Shown: in pieces, positions 11,390 through 22,306 of the stretch
Layout of the letters: each line of letters opens with the position of its first letter
How positions within the stretch are numbered: the stretch's first letter is position 1
Source of the DNA: Macrothele yani
Lineage: Eukaryota > Arthropoda > Arachnida > Araneae > Macrothelidae
Assembly (NCBI GenBank): GCA_039090855.1
Contig: CM076999.1
Location: 112,777,072 to 112,841,071 of the forward strand
Direction of reading: 5' to 3'
Length of the DNA: 64,000 bases
Notes under the pieces: model-generated
Told to the model about the DNA's origin: nothing
What the model saw: only the letters and a program-made list of their open reading frames with translations
Database searches by the model: none
Position numbers and translations under genes: made by a program

Positions 11390-11982
11390 GGTATATGTCG
11401 TATACGTCGTCTTCCACTCTGCAAGGAGGTCAAACCGCAAATGGACAAAGTCACGTGGTTCGCGGTGATTCCTGAGAAGCCCAGCTGTCAATCAACTGTA
11501 GTTCTGTTTTAGGTCTTGGGTGCGCTGCAGTCGACTTCATGACGTCATGAGTTTCAGCCCAATACAGCCAGTGTCTTCTCTATATATCCTTCCTTTATGC
11601 ACTAGACTCCCTTGGCCCTTTTGGTACTCTACCACGCTTGCGCAAGAAAAACTCGTTAACCCGGCCAGCACGTGAAATACCTGAGCTCAGGAATGCCGTC
11701 GGATACCCGCAGGCGATTACAACCTTGTACCTACACAAAAGCGGTACAACAACTTTTCTAACAGAAGTACCCGAGCAGCCGACTTTTCAAGGTCAGGTGA
11801 CCAGGCGTTCATGCACCACTCTTTGCTCAAACATAGGATTAAGATTGTTTCACGTGGTGAAGAATGTTCAGTTCTTCGTTGAAACCACAAAATGGCGGAA
11901 TGAAACGTCCGTCCGCACGTGTTTATCACAACATTAAAATTAAATAAATTAATAATTGATAGCTTTATCGTGGGCGACCCTT

Positions 11983-12070
11983 ACACTTACACTCGACAGC
12001 TGTTTCAAAAGCAACAACAGTCGTATTACGAGTTTACGTTTTCACAGGTTCAACGCAGTCGTCCATTGAA
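11983..12070 (-). repeat. Detached inner tip of the right inverted-repeat arm
   Basis: This stretch is the reverse complement of 7130-7216 (acactcgacagctgtttc, gcaacaacagtcgtattacg, gtttacgttttcacagg). In the left arm the same sequence is continuous with 6480-7130. Here the arm is broken after gtcgtccattgaa (12058-12070) and resumes at the same word at 15556-15568. Confidence 0.82.
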
Positions 12071-12599
12071 GAGAGATATTTCCTATCTGAGGTTGAGAGA
12101 CCCGAACCCTCAGCGCTCTGCGCCTTTTGTCAGGTGAAAACGAGAAATATTAGATGTTTGGGAACAGATTTCCCTGATAGAATAGTACGAAAGAAAAGTA
12201 TGGAAATATTAGAGGAGAGGGAGTAGACGGTTACCCGTTAAGAAGTGAAGTTGTAAGCTGCCCTACATACTTACCTGTAACAACAAGCCATTTCAAGTGC
12301 TATTTCTCTCCGCAGAAAAATGCCCGGTACATCTGTGCCACAGAAGAGCACAGGGGGAAAGGAAGGAAAGGACACGGGAGAGGGGAACCTGGAAAAAAAT
12401 CATCACACACAGAACATCTTTCCCAGAGAAGAATCGTCTTTGAACTCCGGGTAAGACAAAACTGGCCATTTGCTCAGTGTTGCTCGCCAGCCAATGAGAG
12501 AAAAGATTTTTCCCCATTGGTTTACAGAATTTTTTCACTGGTTTACTTTTGTTGATTCTTGACAGGCATGTCAGATTAACCATAGCTGAGGTGGTGTGA

Positions 12600-13080
12600 T
12601 CACAAAGTTACACCGATCGAGGTTTCAGATGCAACATTTTGCTCGGCTCTTAAACGGGCCTTTTTTTTTTTTTTTTTTTTTTTTTGTTTTTTTGTTTTTT
12701 TAATTAAGGAAAAACAACAACAAATTTTAACATAAAAGGCAAGACCAACAATACCTTGTTTTTTTTTGTTTTTTTTAAGGGCAGAGATATTTAGTACAAA
12801 AAAGATAAATCTTTTATGCAACATTTTGCTCGGCCCTTAAAAAAGCCCTTTTTTTTTTTTTTTTTTTCTCATTTTAATTTAACTAGGTTTCTTCACATGG
12901 GTGAAGTATGTTTTCAAAACAGAGTATGGCTCTTAGAGGATCCCACCCCCTTTTTTTTTTTTTTATTTAACGAGATTAATTCACATGTGTGAAGTAAATT
13001 TGCAATCAGAGTAAGGCCCTTAAAAGAACCTTTTTTTTTATTCACATTTTTTTATTTAACAAGGTTTCTTCACCCTCTAA
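12600..13080 (-). repeat. Tandem repeats of a LINE 3' tail with poly-T tracts
   Basis: Four to five poly-T runs (12661, 12761, 12850, 12951, 13031) are each followed by sequence such as atttaacaaggtttcttcac and a gcccttaaaag motif. The phrase gcaacattttgctcggc occurs at about 12631 and 12820. Read on the minus strand they are repeated copies of a 3' untranslated tail of about 100 bp plus poly-A. Confidence 0.7.
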
Positions 13081-15555
13081 ACTCTAGTCCCAATTATTGT
13101 TATTTTTTTTGCTAGGGTAGCTGTGAATTGGGTTCATTTCTGGAACTTTATTCAAGATAGTTTTTGGCCTTTTATAACTGTCAGTTTCATTGACAGTATA
13201 GTTAATGGCCGCTCTGACTAGAGGATTAGGATGAATCTTAGCTTTTTCATAGTATCTATAAGCTAAGTCATACATCGTGTAATGGATGGAGTTAATATTT
13301 AGCATGCTTCGGATAGCATGGTTTGAAGTTCTTCCATCAAGTCCAACCATATATCGTAGGGTTTTATTTTGAAATGAGGTAATCTTATTTTTCTGCTGTT
13401 TGTTGTAGTTACCCCAGATAGGACAGGCATAAGTAATAACAGGGCTGATACAGGCTTTCCATATCAAAGTTTTGTTTTTCCTGCTAAGCCTTTTATTTTT
13501 TATTATTGGCTGGAGACTTCCTCTGATCTTAAGAGATTTGGACACAGTTTCTTTAATATGCTTGTTCCAGTTTAGGTTGTGGTCCATGAAAAGTCCTAAG
13601 TATTTAACATCATTTACCCAAGGTATTTTTTTTATACATTTCTATTTCAAAGTCTGGATTGTGATTGCATTTAATCCTAGAAAATAGAATTGCTTGAGCT
13701 TTTTCGGTATTGATTTTAATTTTCCAATCTAAGAAATATTTCTCAAGTTTTTCAACATAATGTTGCAACATGAAAGTTGCTTGATTTTTATTTTTGGAAG
13801 TATAAGCGAGTGCAGTGTCATCAGCATAGAGAGCTGTAGTCAGATTCCTGTTATTATAGTTGGGAAAGTCTGACGTAAAGATAGAATACAGCGTTGGTGC
13901 GAGTACACTGCCTTGAGGTACACCAGCTTCGATTTTTTTTTTAACGATTTTTTCCCATTGATTTTTACACAGAATGTTCTGTTAGTGAGGTATGATTTGA
14001 TTATATGTATAATCCAGGGTGGGAAATCATGTGCTATTAGCTTGTAGATAATTGCCTCATGTGGGCATTTATCGAATGCTTTTGCCACATCCAGAAATAT
14101 GGCTGCTGTGTGTTCTTTTTTTATAATTCCTTCAGCACATTTTTCAGTTATTCTAGAGAGTTGGTGCACCGTGGAGTGTTTATCTCTAAAACCTCCTTGA
14201 GTAAATGGAATTACTGGGAATTCCTCACAGAATTGTTGCATTCTAATAAGAATTATTTTTTCAAAGATTTTTCCCATGGTTGGGAGCAACGAAATCGGTC
14301 TGTGATTTTCAGGAATTGCCGGGTTTTTGCCTGGCTTGGGTAATAGTATTACCTCTGCTGTCTTCCAAATATCAGGGAAATAATTTAATTTAATGGCACA
14401 ATTGTATATTTTAGTAAGGGTTTGCACATACTCTTCCGGTAATGTTTTCATAATTTTATTATTTATGCCATCATTGCCTGGTGCCTTTTTATTTTTAAGA
14501 TTGTTAATATGAAACTTAACTTCCCTTTCACTGATGGGTAGTGGTTTTTCAAAGTCAGGAGGAACAAAAAAATTTTTTGGCCCTTAAAAGGCCTTTTTTT
14601 ATTTCTGATCTTTTCAGTTTCTGGCGTTCCGGACCCGCGAGAGGTCGTAGCACCTTTAACTTGTCTATCGGACGTAAAGGAGACCGTAGCATTTTCTACT
14701 TTTGGCTGCTGTTTTCTATGCCTTGTGCTTCGAAGCCGCGGATGGCTTAGTGGTTAGTGTTTCAGGCTATCGATGCTGGGTCCCCAGGTTCAAGCCTGGG
14801 CTGATCTTTCAGAGATGGCGTGATTTACTAACAATCGCTGAATATCCGCCGTGCATCGGACGAGCACGTAAAGTGACGGCCCCCAGGCTGGACCCACTGG
14901 TTAAATGGGTATCCTTTCCTATGTCCCCCTGAAATTCTCTCACCCATCAATGTGCAATATCGTACTTGTACGGTGGCGCCATCTACTGTACTCTAATCTC
15001 ACTACAAACTGTTCTGTCAAAAGTCGCTAGACTTGCTCTCATTCCTTCCGTTTCTGTGTCCTGCCCAAAAGGCGATCTCGCTGTAGGTGGCTGGGACCTA
15101 AACTCTACTACCTGTGGACGGAAGTCCTATAAGAAAATGACGCTGACCCTACACCATGCCTTGTGCTTCTATTTTTTTTAAAAGAGATTTTCTCTTTGCT
15201 TTTAATTGGGGATGTTAATACAGGTTTTTTTTTACTAGTAAATTCTTCATAGAGTTGTGCACTTTGGGCGATGACTCTAGAATTTTCTACATCCTCCGCG
15301 TGTCTAAAATAAGTATTCAGGGTTTTTTTCATTTTAATGGCTACATCAGTGTCAGGGATGTCATTTATTTTAAACTGTTTTTCTAGTGAGTTTGCAAAAA
15401 TTTCTGCTTTTTCTTCGTCAGTTCTAACTACCGTCCCATCTTCTTTTTGAAGGGGTGGGAGTAATTTGACATTTTTATTTTGCAAGCTCGACGTAAGATT
15501 CCATAGAGTCATTTTGTTTTTTTTATCCGAATTTTCAGAGTAGTCAATATGAGCC
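12650..15555 (-). mobile_element. Jockey-like non-LTR retrotransposon (LINE), degenerate
   Basis: Minus-strand fragments of a reverse transcriptase read in order. Pre-RT sequence lies at 15170-15555 (LLPPLQKEDGTVV, EIFANSLEKQF). The RT core lies at 14451-13840, with NHRPISLLPTMGKIFEKII, FTQGGFRDKHSTVHQL, AAIFLDVAKAFDKCPHEAI and SYLTNRTFCVKING. The C-terminal part lies at 13587-13084, with the thumb-like LNWNKHIKETVSKSLKIRG and YACPIWGNYN. The YADD region (about 13800) is out of frame. The endonuclease is missing, so the copy is 5'-truncated and broken by frameshifts and a SINE. Its 3' side (12661-13080) has several poly-T tracts, each joined to a similar ggcccttaaaaggcc-like tail. Confidence 0.85.
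14732..15155 (+). mobile_element. tRNA-derived SINE with 14-bp target duplication
   Basis: The element is bracketed by a perfect 14-bp direct repeat, atgccttgtgcttc, at 14718-14731 and 15156-15169. It begins with a tRNA-like head: A box (atggcttagtggttagtg) and B box (ccaggttcaagcctggg). The 3' part is unrelated to tRNA. It sits inside the LINE at 12650-15555, between its pre-RT part and its RT core, and is therefore younger than that LINE. The 170 bp to its left (about 14560-14717) are not clearly LINE-derived and remain unassigned. Confidence 0.85.
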
Positions 15556-17340
15556 GTCGTCCATTGAAAACCGTGGCGGCGTTTATATATTGATAACAAA
15601 AGAAATAAAATACAGTCCCAGATGAGGGTGTAGCATTTCTATTATACGTGTGGAATAGACTATATTTCAGCGAAAAAAAGAAAGAAAATCAAATTCGCTA
15701 TTTCTCTAAATACCTACCAATATGAAATTTCCCAGCTTCAAGTAAAAAACATGCTGGTGTAGTACTATTACAAAAACACACCCATCTTCTTAGATTTTAT
15801 AGAATGCTTTTTTAGAATTTAAAAATTACTATCATCAAAACAACTACTTACTTTCAGATGGTCTTGAATCAACAAAAAAAGAAGGATGAAATATTAAATC
15901 AACTAACTAGCTAACTCGAGTATCACCAAAGAATATCCCAGTAGCACGTGGAAATACGACTACAAGCGTGCTATGGTGAAATGGCATAAGTGCGCATGCG
16001 CATGCGCATCCACGTCGTTGCCAAACCAAAAATCTTAAATATCGCTGGAATGTAACATCAAGGTAGCAATTATGTACAATGGAAACTATAAAACAATAGC
16101 GTCGGTGAATGCTATTTTTAACATAACCGTAATGTACAAAGGGTTATGTTCCAAAATAGATGTTTCTGAAACGTAATTGTAAGATATCTCTGAAAGTGTA
16201 ACGAAATGAGAGATTGTAACATTATTGTTACCTATCTGAAACGTTTTGTGCTGTATGTGCATATTATATAATTGATACATGTCTGAAGCATTTTGTGCTG
16301 TATGTGCATATTATATAATTGATACATATCTGAAACGTTGTGTGCTGTATGTGCATATCATATTATTGACACATATCTGAAACGTTTTGTGTTGTATGTG
16401 CATGTTCTATTATTGATACGTATCTGAAACGTTTTGTGCTGTACGTGCATATCATATTACTGATTCATATCTAAAACGTTTTGTGCTGTATGTGTATATC
16501 ATATTACTGATACATATCTGAAACGTTTTGTGCTGTACGCGCATATTATATTACTGATGCATATCTAAAACGTTTTGTGCTGTATGCGCATATTATATTA
16601 CTGATACATATCTGAAACATTTTCTGCTGTATGTGCATATTATATTATTGATACATATCTGAAACATTTTGTGCTGCATGTGCATATTATATTATTGATA
16701 CATATCTGAAACGTTTTGTGCTGTATGTGCATATTGTATTAGTGATACGTGTCTGAAACGATTTCTACTGTGCGTGCATGTTCTATTATTGATACGTATC
16801 TGAAACGTTTTGTGCTGTATGTGCATATTATATTACTGATACATATCTGAAACCATTTCTGCTGTATGTGCATATTATATTATTGATACATGTCTGAAGC
16901 GTTTTGTGCTGTATGTGCATATTATATAATGGATACATGTCTGAAGCGTTTTGTGCTGTATGTGCATATTATATAATGGATACATGTCTGAAGCATTTTG
17001 TGCTGTATGGGCATATCATTTTATTGACACATATCTGAAACGTTTTGTGCTGTATGTGCATATTGTACTTGTGATACATGTCTGAAACGATTTCTACTGT
17101 GCGTGCACGTTCTATTATTGATACGTATCTGAAACGTTTTGTGCTGTACGCGCATATTGTATTACTGATGCATATCTAAAACGTTTTGTGCTGTATGTGC
17201 ATATTATATTACTGATACATATCTGAAACCTTTTCTGCTGTATGTGCATATTATATTATTGATACATGTCTGAAACGTTTTGTGCTGTATGTGCATATTA
17301 TATTATTGATACATATCTGAAACATTTTGTGCTGTATGGG
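15556..17340 (-). repeat. Right arm of the large inverted repeat with 47-bp satellite
   Basis: Bases 15556-16250 are the reverse complement of the left-arm unique part (6445-7130). Bases 16210-17340 hold about 24 copies of the same 47-bp satellite in opposite orientation (gtgctgtatgtgcatatta, gatacatatctgaaacg). Divergence among units is higher here than in the left arm. Confidence 0.9.
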
Positions 17341-17454
17341 TGATTAGGAGATTATGTCGTCGGGGTCATCTGTTGTTGTAGCCATACGTGCAAGCGTGTG
17401 ACACATAGTCATAACAGATGCTATTCAGTGTTGACCTCTGTTGTATTGGGTAGT

Positions 17455-17765
17455 CAACGGTTGAACACTGCTGTGTCTGTTGGTCTGTACGAGTCGTCGG
17501 AACCGACGCTCACCTCTCACATCAACCTTTCGTCATCCTGTGCAATTTTGTCTCCAGGTAGTTAGTTGTTCGACCATTTTTACACCAGTCCTGATACACT
17601 TTAACCAAAACAGCTCGCGAACATCCCACCAGTTCAGCCGTTTGGGATATCGAGGAATCTGCTCTCGGTGCTTTTGTAATGAGTCCTTTCTCAAATGCCG
17701 ATAAATCTTTCCGTTTACACATCACGCTCCAAGTTTTACTATCTACTGCTCAACTCACACTTTAA
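17455..17765 (-). pseudogene. 5' fragment of a Tc1-like element (transposase HTH)
   Basis: The minus strand encodes a start and helix-turn-helix: MCKRKDLSAFEKGLI, then TAELVGCSRAVLVKVYQDW. This is the paired-type DNA-binding N-terminus of a Tc1 transposase related to, but distinct from, the copy next to it. It stops in LETKLHRMTKG and abuts the TIR of the element at 17766. No catalytic part follows. Confidence 0.75.
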
Positions 17766-18953
17766 CACGGTCGAGTCACATTATTGTGACCAAGTTAATA
17801 TCAAGAGTTACCACCACGTGTATTGCGGAAAGAAGCTAGACAGTCTGGAAGTGACAGTAAGGTGCTGGAAGGTGTTCACAGGTATTTGGAGCCATGTTGA
17901 CTGCAGTGCATCTGACACCTACTGGAGGGTGCGTGGTGGACGATCCATAATGCGAAGAACACGATTGAGGTGGTCCCACAGATGCTCAATTGGGTTTAAG
18001 CCTGGGGAATTAGAGAGGCAAGGGAAGTACTTTGAAGTTTTCATCGTGCTCTTCCAACCACTCTCGGACATTTCTAGCTGTGTGACAAGTCGCATTTTCG
18101 TGCTGGAAGATCCCATCCGCCGCAGGGAAGACAATCAGCATGTATGGGTGTACGTGGTCTGCAAGGATGGACTCATAACGATTTCGGTCCATAGTGCCTT
18201 CCACAGGTATTAGTGGACCCAGAGAATGCCACGAAAATATTCCCCAGACCATAACGCTGCTCCCACCAGCTTGTGTTCTTCCAGCAATGGTTGAAGAGTG
18301 TTTGTTCTCCGATGTTTCTCGCCTTGCACGCCAACGTCCATCTGTTCGATGAAACAGAAAACGTGACCGCCAAACAGCGGAGGTCCAAGTCCGATACTGT
18401 CGTGCAAATGTAATCCTTTCCTGCCGTTGCACCTTCGTTAGGATAGGTGCAGTGACCCTTCGTCTGCATCGGAGTCCATACGCAGCAAGGTTAGCTGAAC
18501 TGTCGTTTTAGACACACTTCGGGTAGCCCCCTGGTTCATTCAGTCAGTGAGTTGCTTCATTGTAGCTTATAGATCGGGCCTCACGCACCTTCGAAACCGA
18601 CGCTCACCTCTCACATCACTGGCATGTGGTGTTCCGCAGTTCACACGTCGCTTATTCGCAATGGTGCCATTTCTCCAATCACGATACACTTTAACCACAG
18701 CAGCACGCGAACACTTCACAAACTGCGCTGTTTCAGAAATGCTGCCACCCTTGGCCCGAAAGCCGATAATCATCCCTTTTGCAAATCTGGTAAATCGCTC
18801 CTTCTATCCATGACAGCAACGAGTGATATGTTTTCAGAATGACTACAGCAACCTTAAGTACCCTCCAACCCATCTCACGACACGTGCCTTCTTTCATTGG
18901 CTGCGCGCTGTTGACGTCAAAAGTAGGAGGTGGCCACAATAATGTGACTCGAC
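17766..18953 (-). mobile_element. Tc1-like element, copy 1 (left edge of duplication)
   Basis: Left TIR cacggtcgagtcacattatt (from 17766) and right TIR ending aataatgtgactcgac (to 18953). The transposase is in several frames on the minus strand: HTH SETAQFVKCSRAAVVKVYRDW near 18720, RQYRTWTSAVWRSRFLFHRTDGRWR near 18370, GSSVMVWGIFSWHSLGPLIPVEGT near 18230, FQHENATCHTARNVREWLEEHDE near 18060, and SPGLNPIEHLWDHLNRV near 17980. In this copy the second catalytic Asp codon reads Glu (HEN for HDN) and SPD reads SPG. It is dead. The last bases of the right TIR are missing. Confidence 0.9.
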
Positions 18954-18980
18954 ATTATTGTGGCCACCTCCTACTTTGAC
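18918..18980. repeat. Palindrome at the Tc1 copy 1 right end
   Basis: The right TIR (caaaagtaggaggtggccac ... gactcgac) is followed directly by its own inverted copy (attattgtggccacctccta, then ctttga). The second half looks like the terminus of another, inverted Tc1 of the same family. Copies 2 and 3 lack it. Confidence 0.8.
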
Positions 18981-19784
18981 TCGTAGGTTGATTAATTACG
19001 CCCTATCTGCAATCACGTGTTCAACGGTCTGAATCCACTTCTAATAGGAGTAGTCATAATTCAGTGATCACTTGGGGTTTATTATATACTATGAGGCAAC
19101 TAAGCACTTAATAACATTAAATGCCACGGGTCAGATTTCAAGGTCACACAATATTTATTGGCCTTTGGTAGGTATTCAAGTCAGAACAACATCACATAAC
19201 AGAACTCACTTGTAGTACTCTAGCTCTTCGACATCGAATACCACAGATACCGGAAATCCAAGAATACACTTCAAGCCTTACTGATTCGACAACAGTTTGT
19301 GACCTAGGTATCAACAAAGCATAACATCAAAGTAAGTGGTTCAATCAAACTCGAATAATTTCTCACATGACAAACCTTTCCAAGTTTCTCTCTGATACAA
19401 TGGTAAATATCATTCTTATCAGTCTCAATCACATACGTCATTTACCTTTGACCTAACGTCAGGTTGCCAAAATAACTTTCCGCAAGGGAAAATATGTAGC
19501 GTTAAGATTAGAAACTGCTTAAAGAGAAAGAACGAAAATTTACATAAAATAGCCGGAACCAAACAGGAACTTGAAATTAGAGTATATTCTACAATATCTG
19601 TAAGAAACGCTCTATGTTTACCACTTCATTAAACAAGAAAGATGACACCGAATCTTCGGTGTTAATGAACATGTCTTTTGAATTCCGACAAGCTAGAGCT
19701 GGTTTGATCCAGATCCAACACGTACAGCGTATGTGCGTAGTTCGTGATTACATGCATTCGAGGCTCTCCATCGCGAGGACAACG

Positions 19785-22177
19785 ATGTCGAATTTTGAAG
19801 AGCGTTCAATTCTAGAATTTTGTGTTCTGCTCGGAAAATCTTTCGCTGAGACTTTTCAAATGATTAAGTCAGCGTACGGTGAGAGGCAGTGAGTCGAACT
19901 AGAGTTTATGAGTGGCATCGACGATTCAGAAACGGGCGACAGAGTATCGAGGATGATGAGAGGTCAGGACGATCTTCAACATCCACAACGGATGTACAAA
20001 TCGCTATTGTCAAAGAAATAATAAAAAATAACGTCGAAAAACTGTTGCAGCGATTGCAGAAGTTGTCGGCATCTCAGTTGGAAGTTGCCGTGCCATTTTA
20101 ACAGAGAAACTGGGCATGCGTCACGTGTGCCAACAAATTGTTCCCAAAAACCTGACACAAGAAAAAATGGATGAGCGCATGCAAGTTTGTGGAGATAACA
20201 TCGCAGCGGTGGATTCAGATCCCGATTTCTTGGATCGATTGATCGCTGGCGATGAGACTTGGTACTTTCTGTACGATCCCCAATCCAACCGACAGTCAAA
20301 AGTGTGTATATCACCGTCTTCACCACAGCCAAAAAAGTTCAAGGCTGCCCGCTCCAAAGGAAAGGACTTTTTAACAGTTTTCTTCGATTGCAAGGGGGTC
20401 GTACAAAAGAAATTCTTTCAACATGGTCGTACAGTCACTAAAGAAGAGTACGTCAACGTCCTCAAACATCTTCGAGAATCAGCGAGACGCAAGCGACCCG
20501 ATCTTTGGAAGACCAACTCGTGGGTGCTCTATCACGATAATGCGCCGGCTCACAGATCCTTCCTGGTGTCTAATTACCTGTCCAAATATCATATTCCCGT
20601 TCTTCCAACACCATCTTATTCCCCTTACCTCGCCCCGTGTGACTTTTTCTTTTTCCCCGGATGAAGAATTTGCTTAAGGGATCCGAAGAAGTGCAACCAG
20701 CTCCGAAGAAGCTTCTCAAGTTCCGAAGAAGCGCAACGAGCTCCGAAGAAGCTTCTCTTCTCAAGTTCTGAGGAAGTGCAACAAGCTCCGAATAAGCTTC
20801 TCAAGTTCCGAAGAAGCTTCTCAAGTTCCGAAGAAGCGCAACGAGCTCCGAAGAAGCTTCTCAAGTTCCGAGGAAGTGCAACAAGCTCCGAAGAAGTGCA
20901 ACGAGCTCCGAAGAAGCTTCTCAAGTTCTGAGGAAGTACAAGAAGCTCCGAATAAGCTTATCAAGTTCCGAAGAAGTGTAACGAGCTCCGAAGAAGCTTT
21001 TCATGTTCCAAAGAAGTGCAGCGAGCTCCGAAGAAGCTTCTCAAGTTTCGAGGAAGTGCAACGAGCTCCGAAGAAGCTTTTCAAGTTCCGAAGAAATGCA
21101 ACGAGCTCCGAAGAAGCTTTTCAAGTTCCGAGGAAGTCAACGAGCTCCGAAGAAGCTTCTCAAGTTCCGAGGAAGTGCAACGAGCTCCGAAGAAGCTTTT
21201 CAAGTTCCGAGGAAGTCAACGAGCTCCGAAAAAGCTTCTCAAGTTCCGAGGAAGTGCAACGAGCTCCGAAGAGGTGCAACGAGCTCCGAAGAGGTGCAAC
21301 GAGCTCCGAAGAGGTGCAACGAGCTCCGAAGACGTGCAACGAGCTCCGAAGAAGTGCAACGAGCTCCGAAGAAGCTTTTCGAGTTCCGAGGAAGTGCAAC
21401 GAGCTCCGAAGAAGCTTCTCAAGTTCCGAAGAAGCTTCTCAAGTTCCGAAGAAGCGCAACGAGCTCCGAAGAAGCTTCTCAAGTTCCGAGGAAGTGCAAC
21501 AAGCTCCGAAGAAGTGCAACGAGCTCCGAAGAAGCTTCTCAAGTTCTGAGGAAGTACAAGAAGCTCCGAATAAGCTTATCAAGTTCCGAAGAAGTGTAAC
21601 GAGCTCCGAAGAAGCTTTTCATGTTCCAAAGAAGTGCAGCGAGCTCCGAAGAAGCTTCTCAAGTTTCGAGGAAGTGCAACGAGCTCCGAAGAAGCTTTTC
21701 AAGTTCCGAAGAAATGCAACGAGCTCCGAAAAAGCTTCTCAAGTTCCGAGGAAGTGCAACGAGCTCCGAAGAGGTGCAACGAGCTCCGAAGAGGTGCAAC
21801 GAGCTCCGAAGACGTGCAACGAGCTCCGAAGAAGTGCAACGAGCTCCGAAGAAGCTTTTCAAGTTCCGAGGAAGTCAACGAGCTCCGAAGAAGCTTCTCA
21901 AGTTCCGAGGAAGTGCAACGAGCTCCGAAGAAGCTTCTCAAGTTCCGAGGAAGTGCAACGAGCTCCGAAGAAGCTTCTCAAGTTCCGAGGAAGTGCAACG
22001 AGCTCCGAAGAAGCTTCTCAAGTTCCGAGGAAGTACAACGAGCTCCGAAGAAGTGCGACAAAGGCACTGGAGGATGTGGTAAAAGAAGGCTTCCAATCTG
22101 TATTGAAATCTTTGTATGAGCGCTGGCAAAAATGCCTAGTAGCACATGGTATCTACTTCGAAGGAAACACCGCATAA
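19785..22177 (+). pseudogene. mariner transposase with internal minisatellite, unit A
   Basis: A mariner-family transposase (D,D34D catalytic type). The ATG at 19785 starts MSNFEERSILEFCVLLGKS. The HTH region VYEWHRRFRNGRQSIEDDERSGR follows at about 19910, VCQQIVPKNLTQEKMDERM at about 20125, first Asp in AGDETWYFLYDP at about 20245, second in YHDNAPAHRSF at about 20530, and third in PCDFF at about 20637. After MKNLLKG (20661) the frame enters a 1.4-kb minisatellite and emerges in TKALEDVVKEGFQSVLKSL to a normal mariner C-terminus IYFEGNTA, stop 22177. Frameshifts occur near 19890 (private to this copy), near 20035 and near 20655 (both shared with unit B). The right end shows a palindrome, aaaagttccggaactttt (22215-22232). 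I see no matching left TIR. Confidence 0.9.
20680..22050 (+). repeat. 20-bp minisatellite inside mariner, unit A
   Basis: Two related 20-mers alternate irregularly: gtgcaacgagctccgaagaa and gcttctcaagttccgaggaa. About 68 units are present. A block of about 210 bp at 20880-21090 recurs 618 bp downstream (21500-21710) with the same rare variants, so a higher-order duplication occurred. Neither 20-mer makes a stop codon in any of six frames, and 20 is not divisible by 3. As a result all three forward frames, and long stretches of the reverse frames, are open and encode the same set of peptides in rotated register. Confidence 0.95.
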
Positions 22178-22306
22178 ACAGGTATTAAATGTACTCATCC
22201 TTTTTTAATATAAAAAGTTCCGGAACTTTTTGAACGTAGTAATAAATTATGCGTGATTTTGAGCGAAAATGCATAAAAGTCGATACTTTAAGTTTTAGAG
22301 TTCTGC

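Noticed and set aside
20876..22177. Open frame of 433 codons and overlapping frames of 198, 177, 161 and 153 codons
   Set aside because: They are readings of the 20-bp stop-free minisatellite in rotated register. Only the last 45 codons of the longest correspond to a real domain, the mariner C-terminus, so it is described within the mariner pseudogene.
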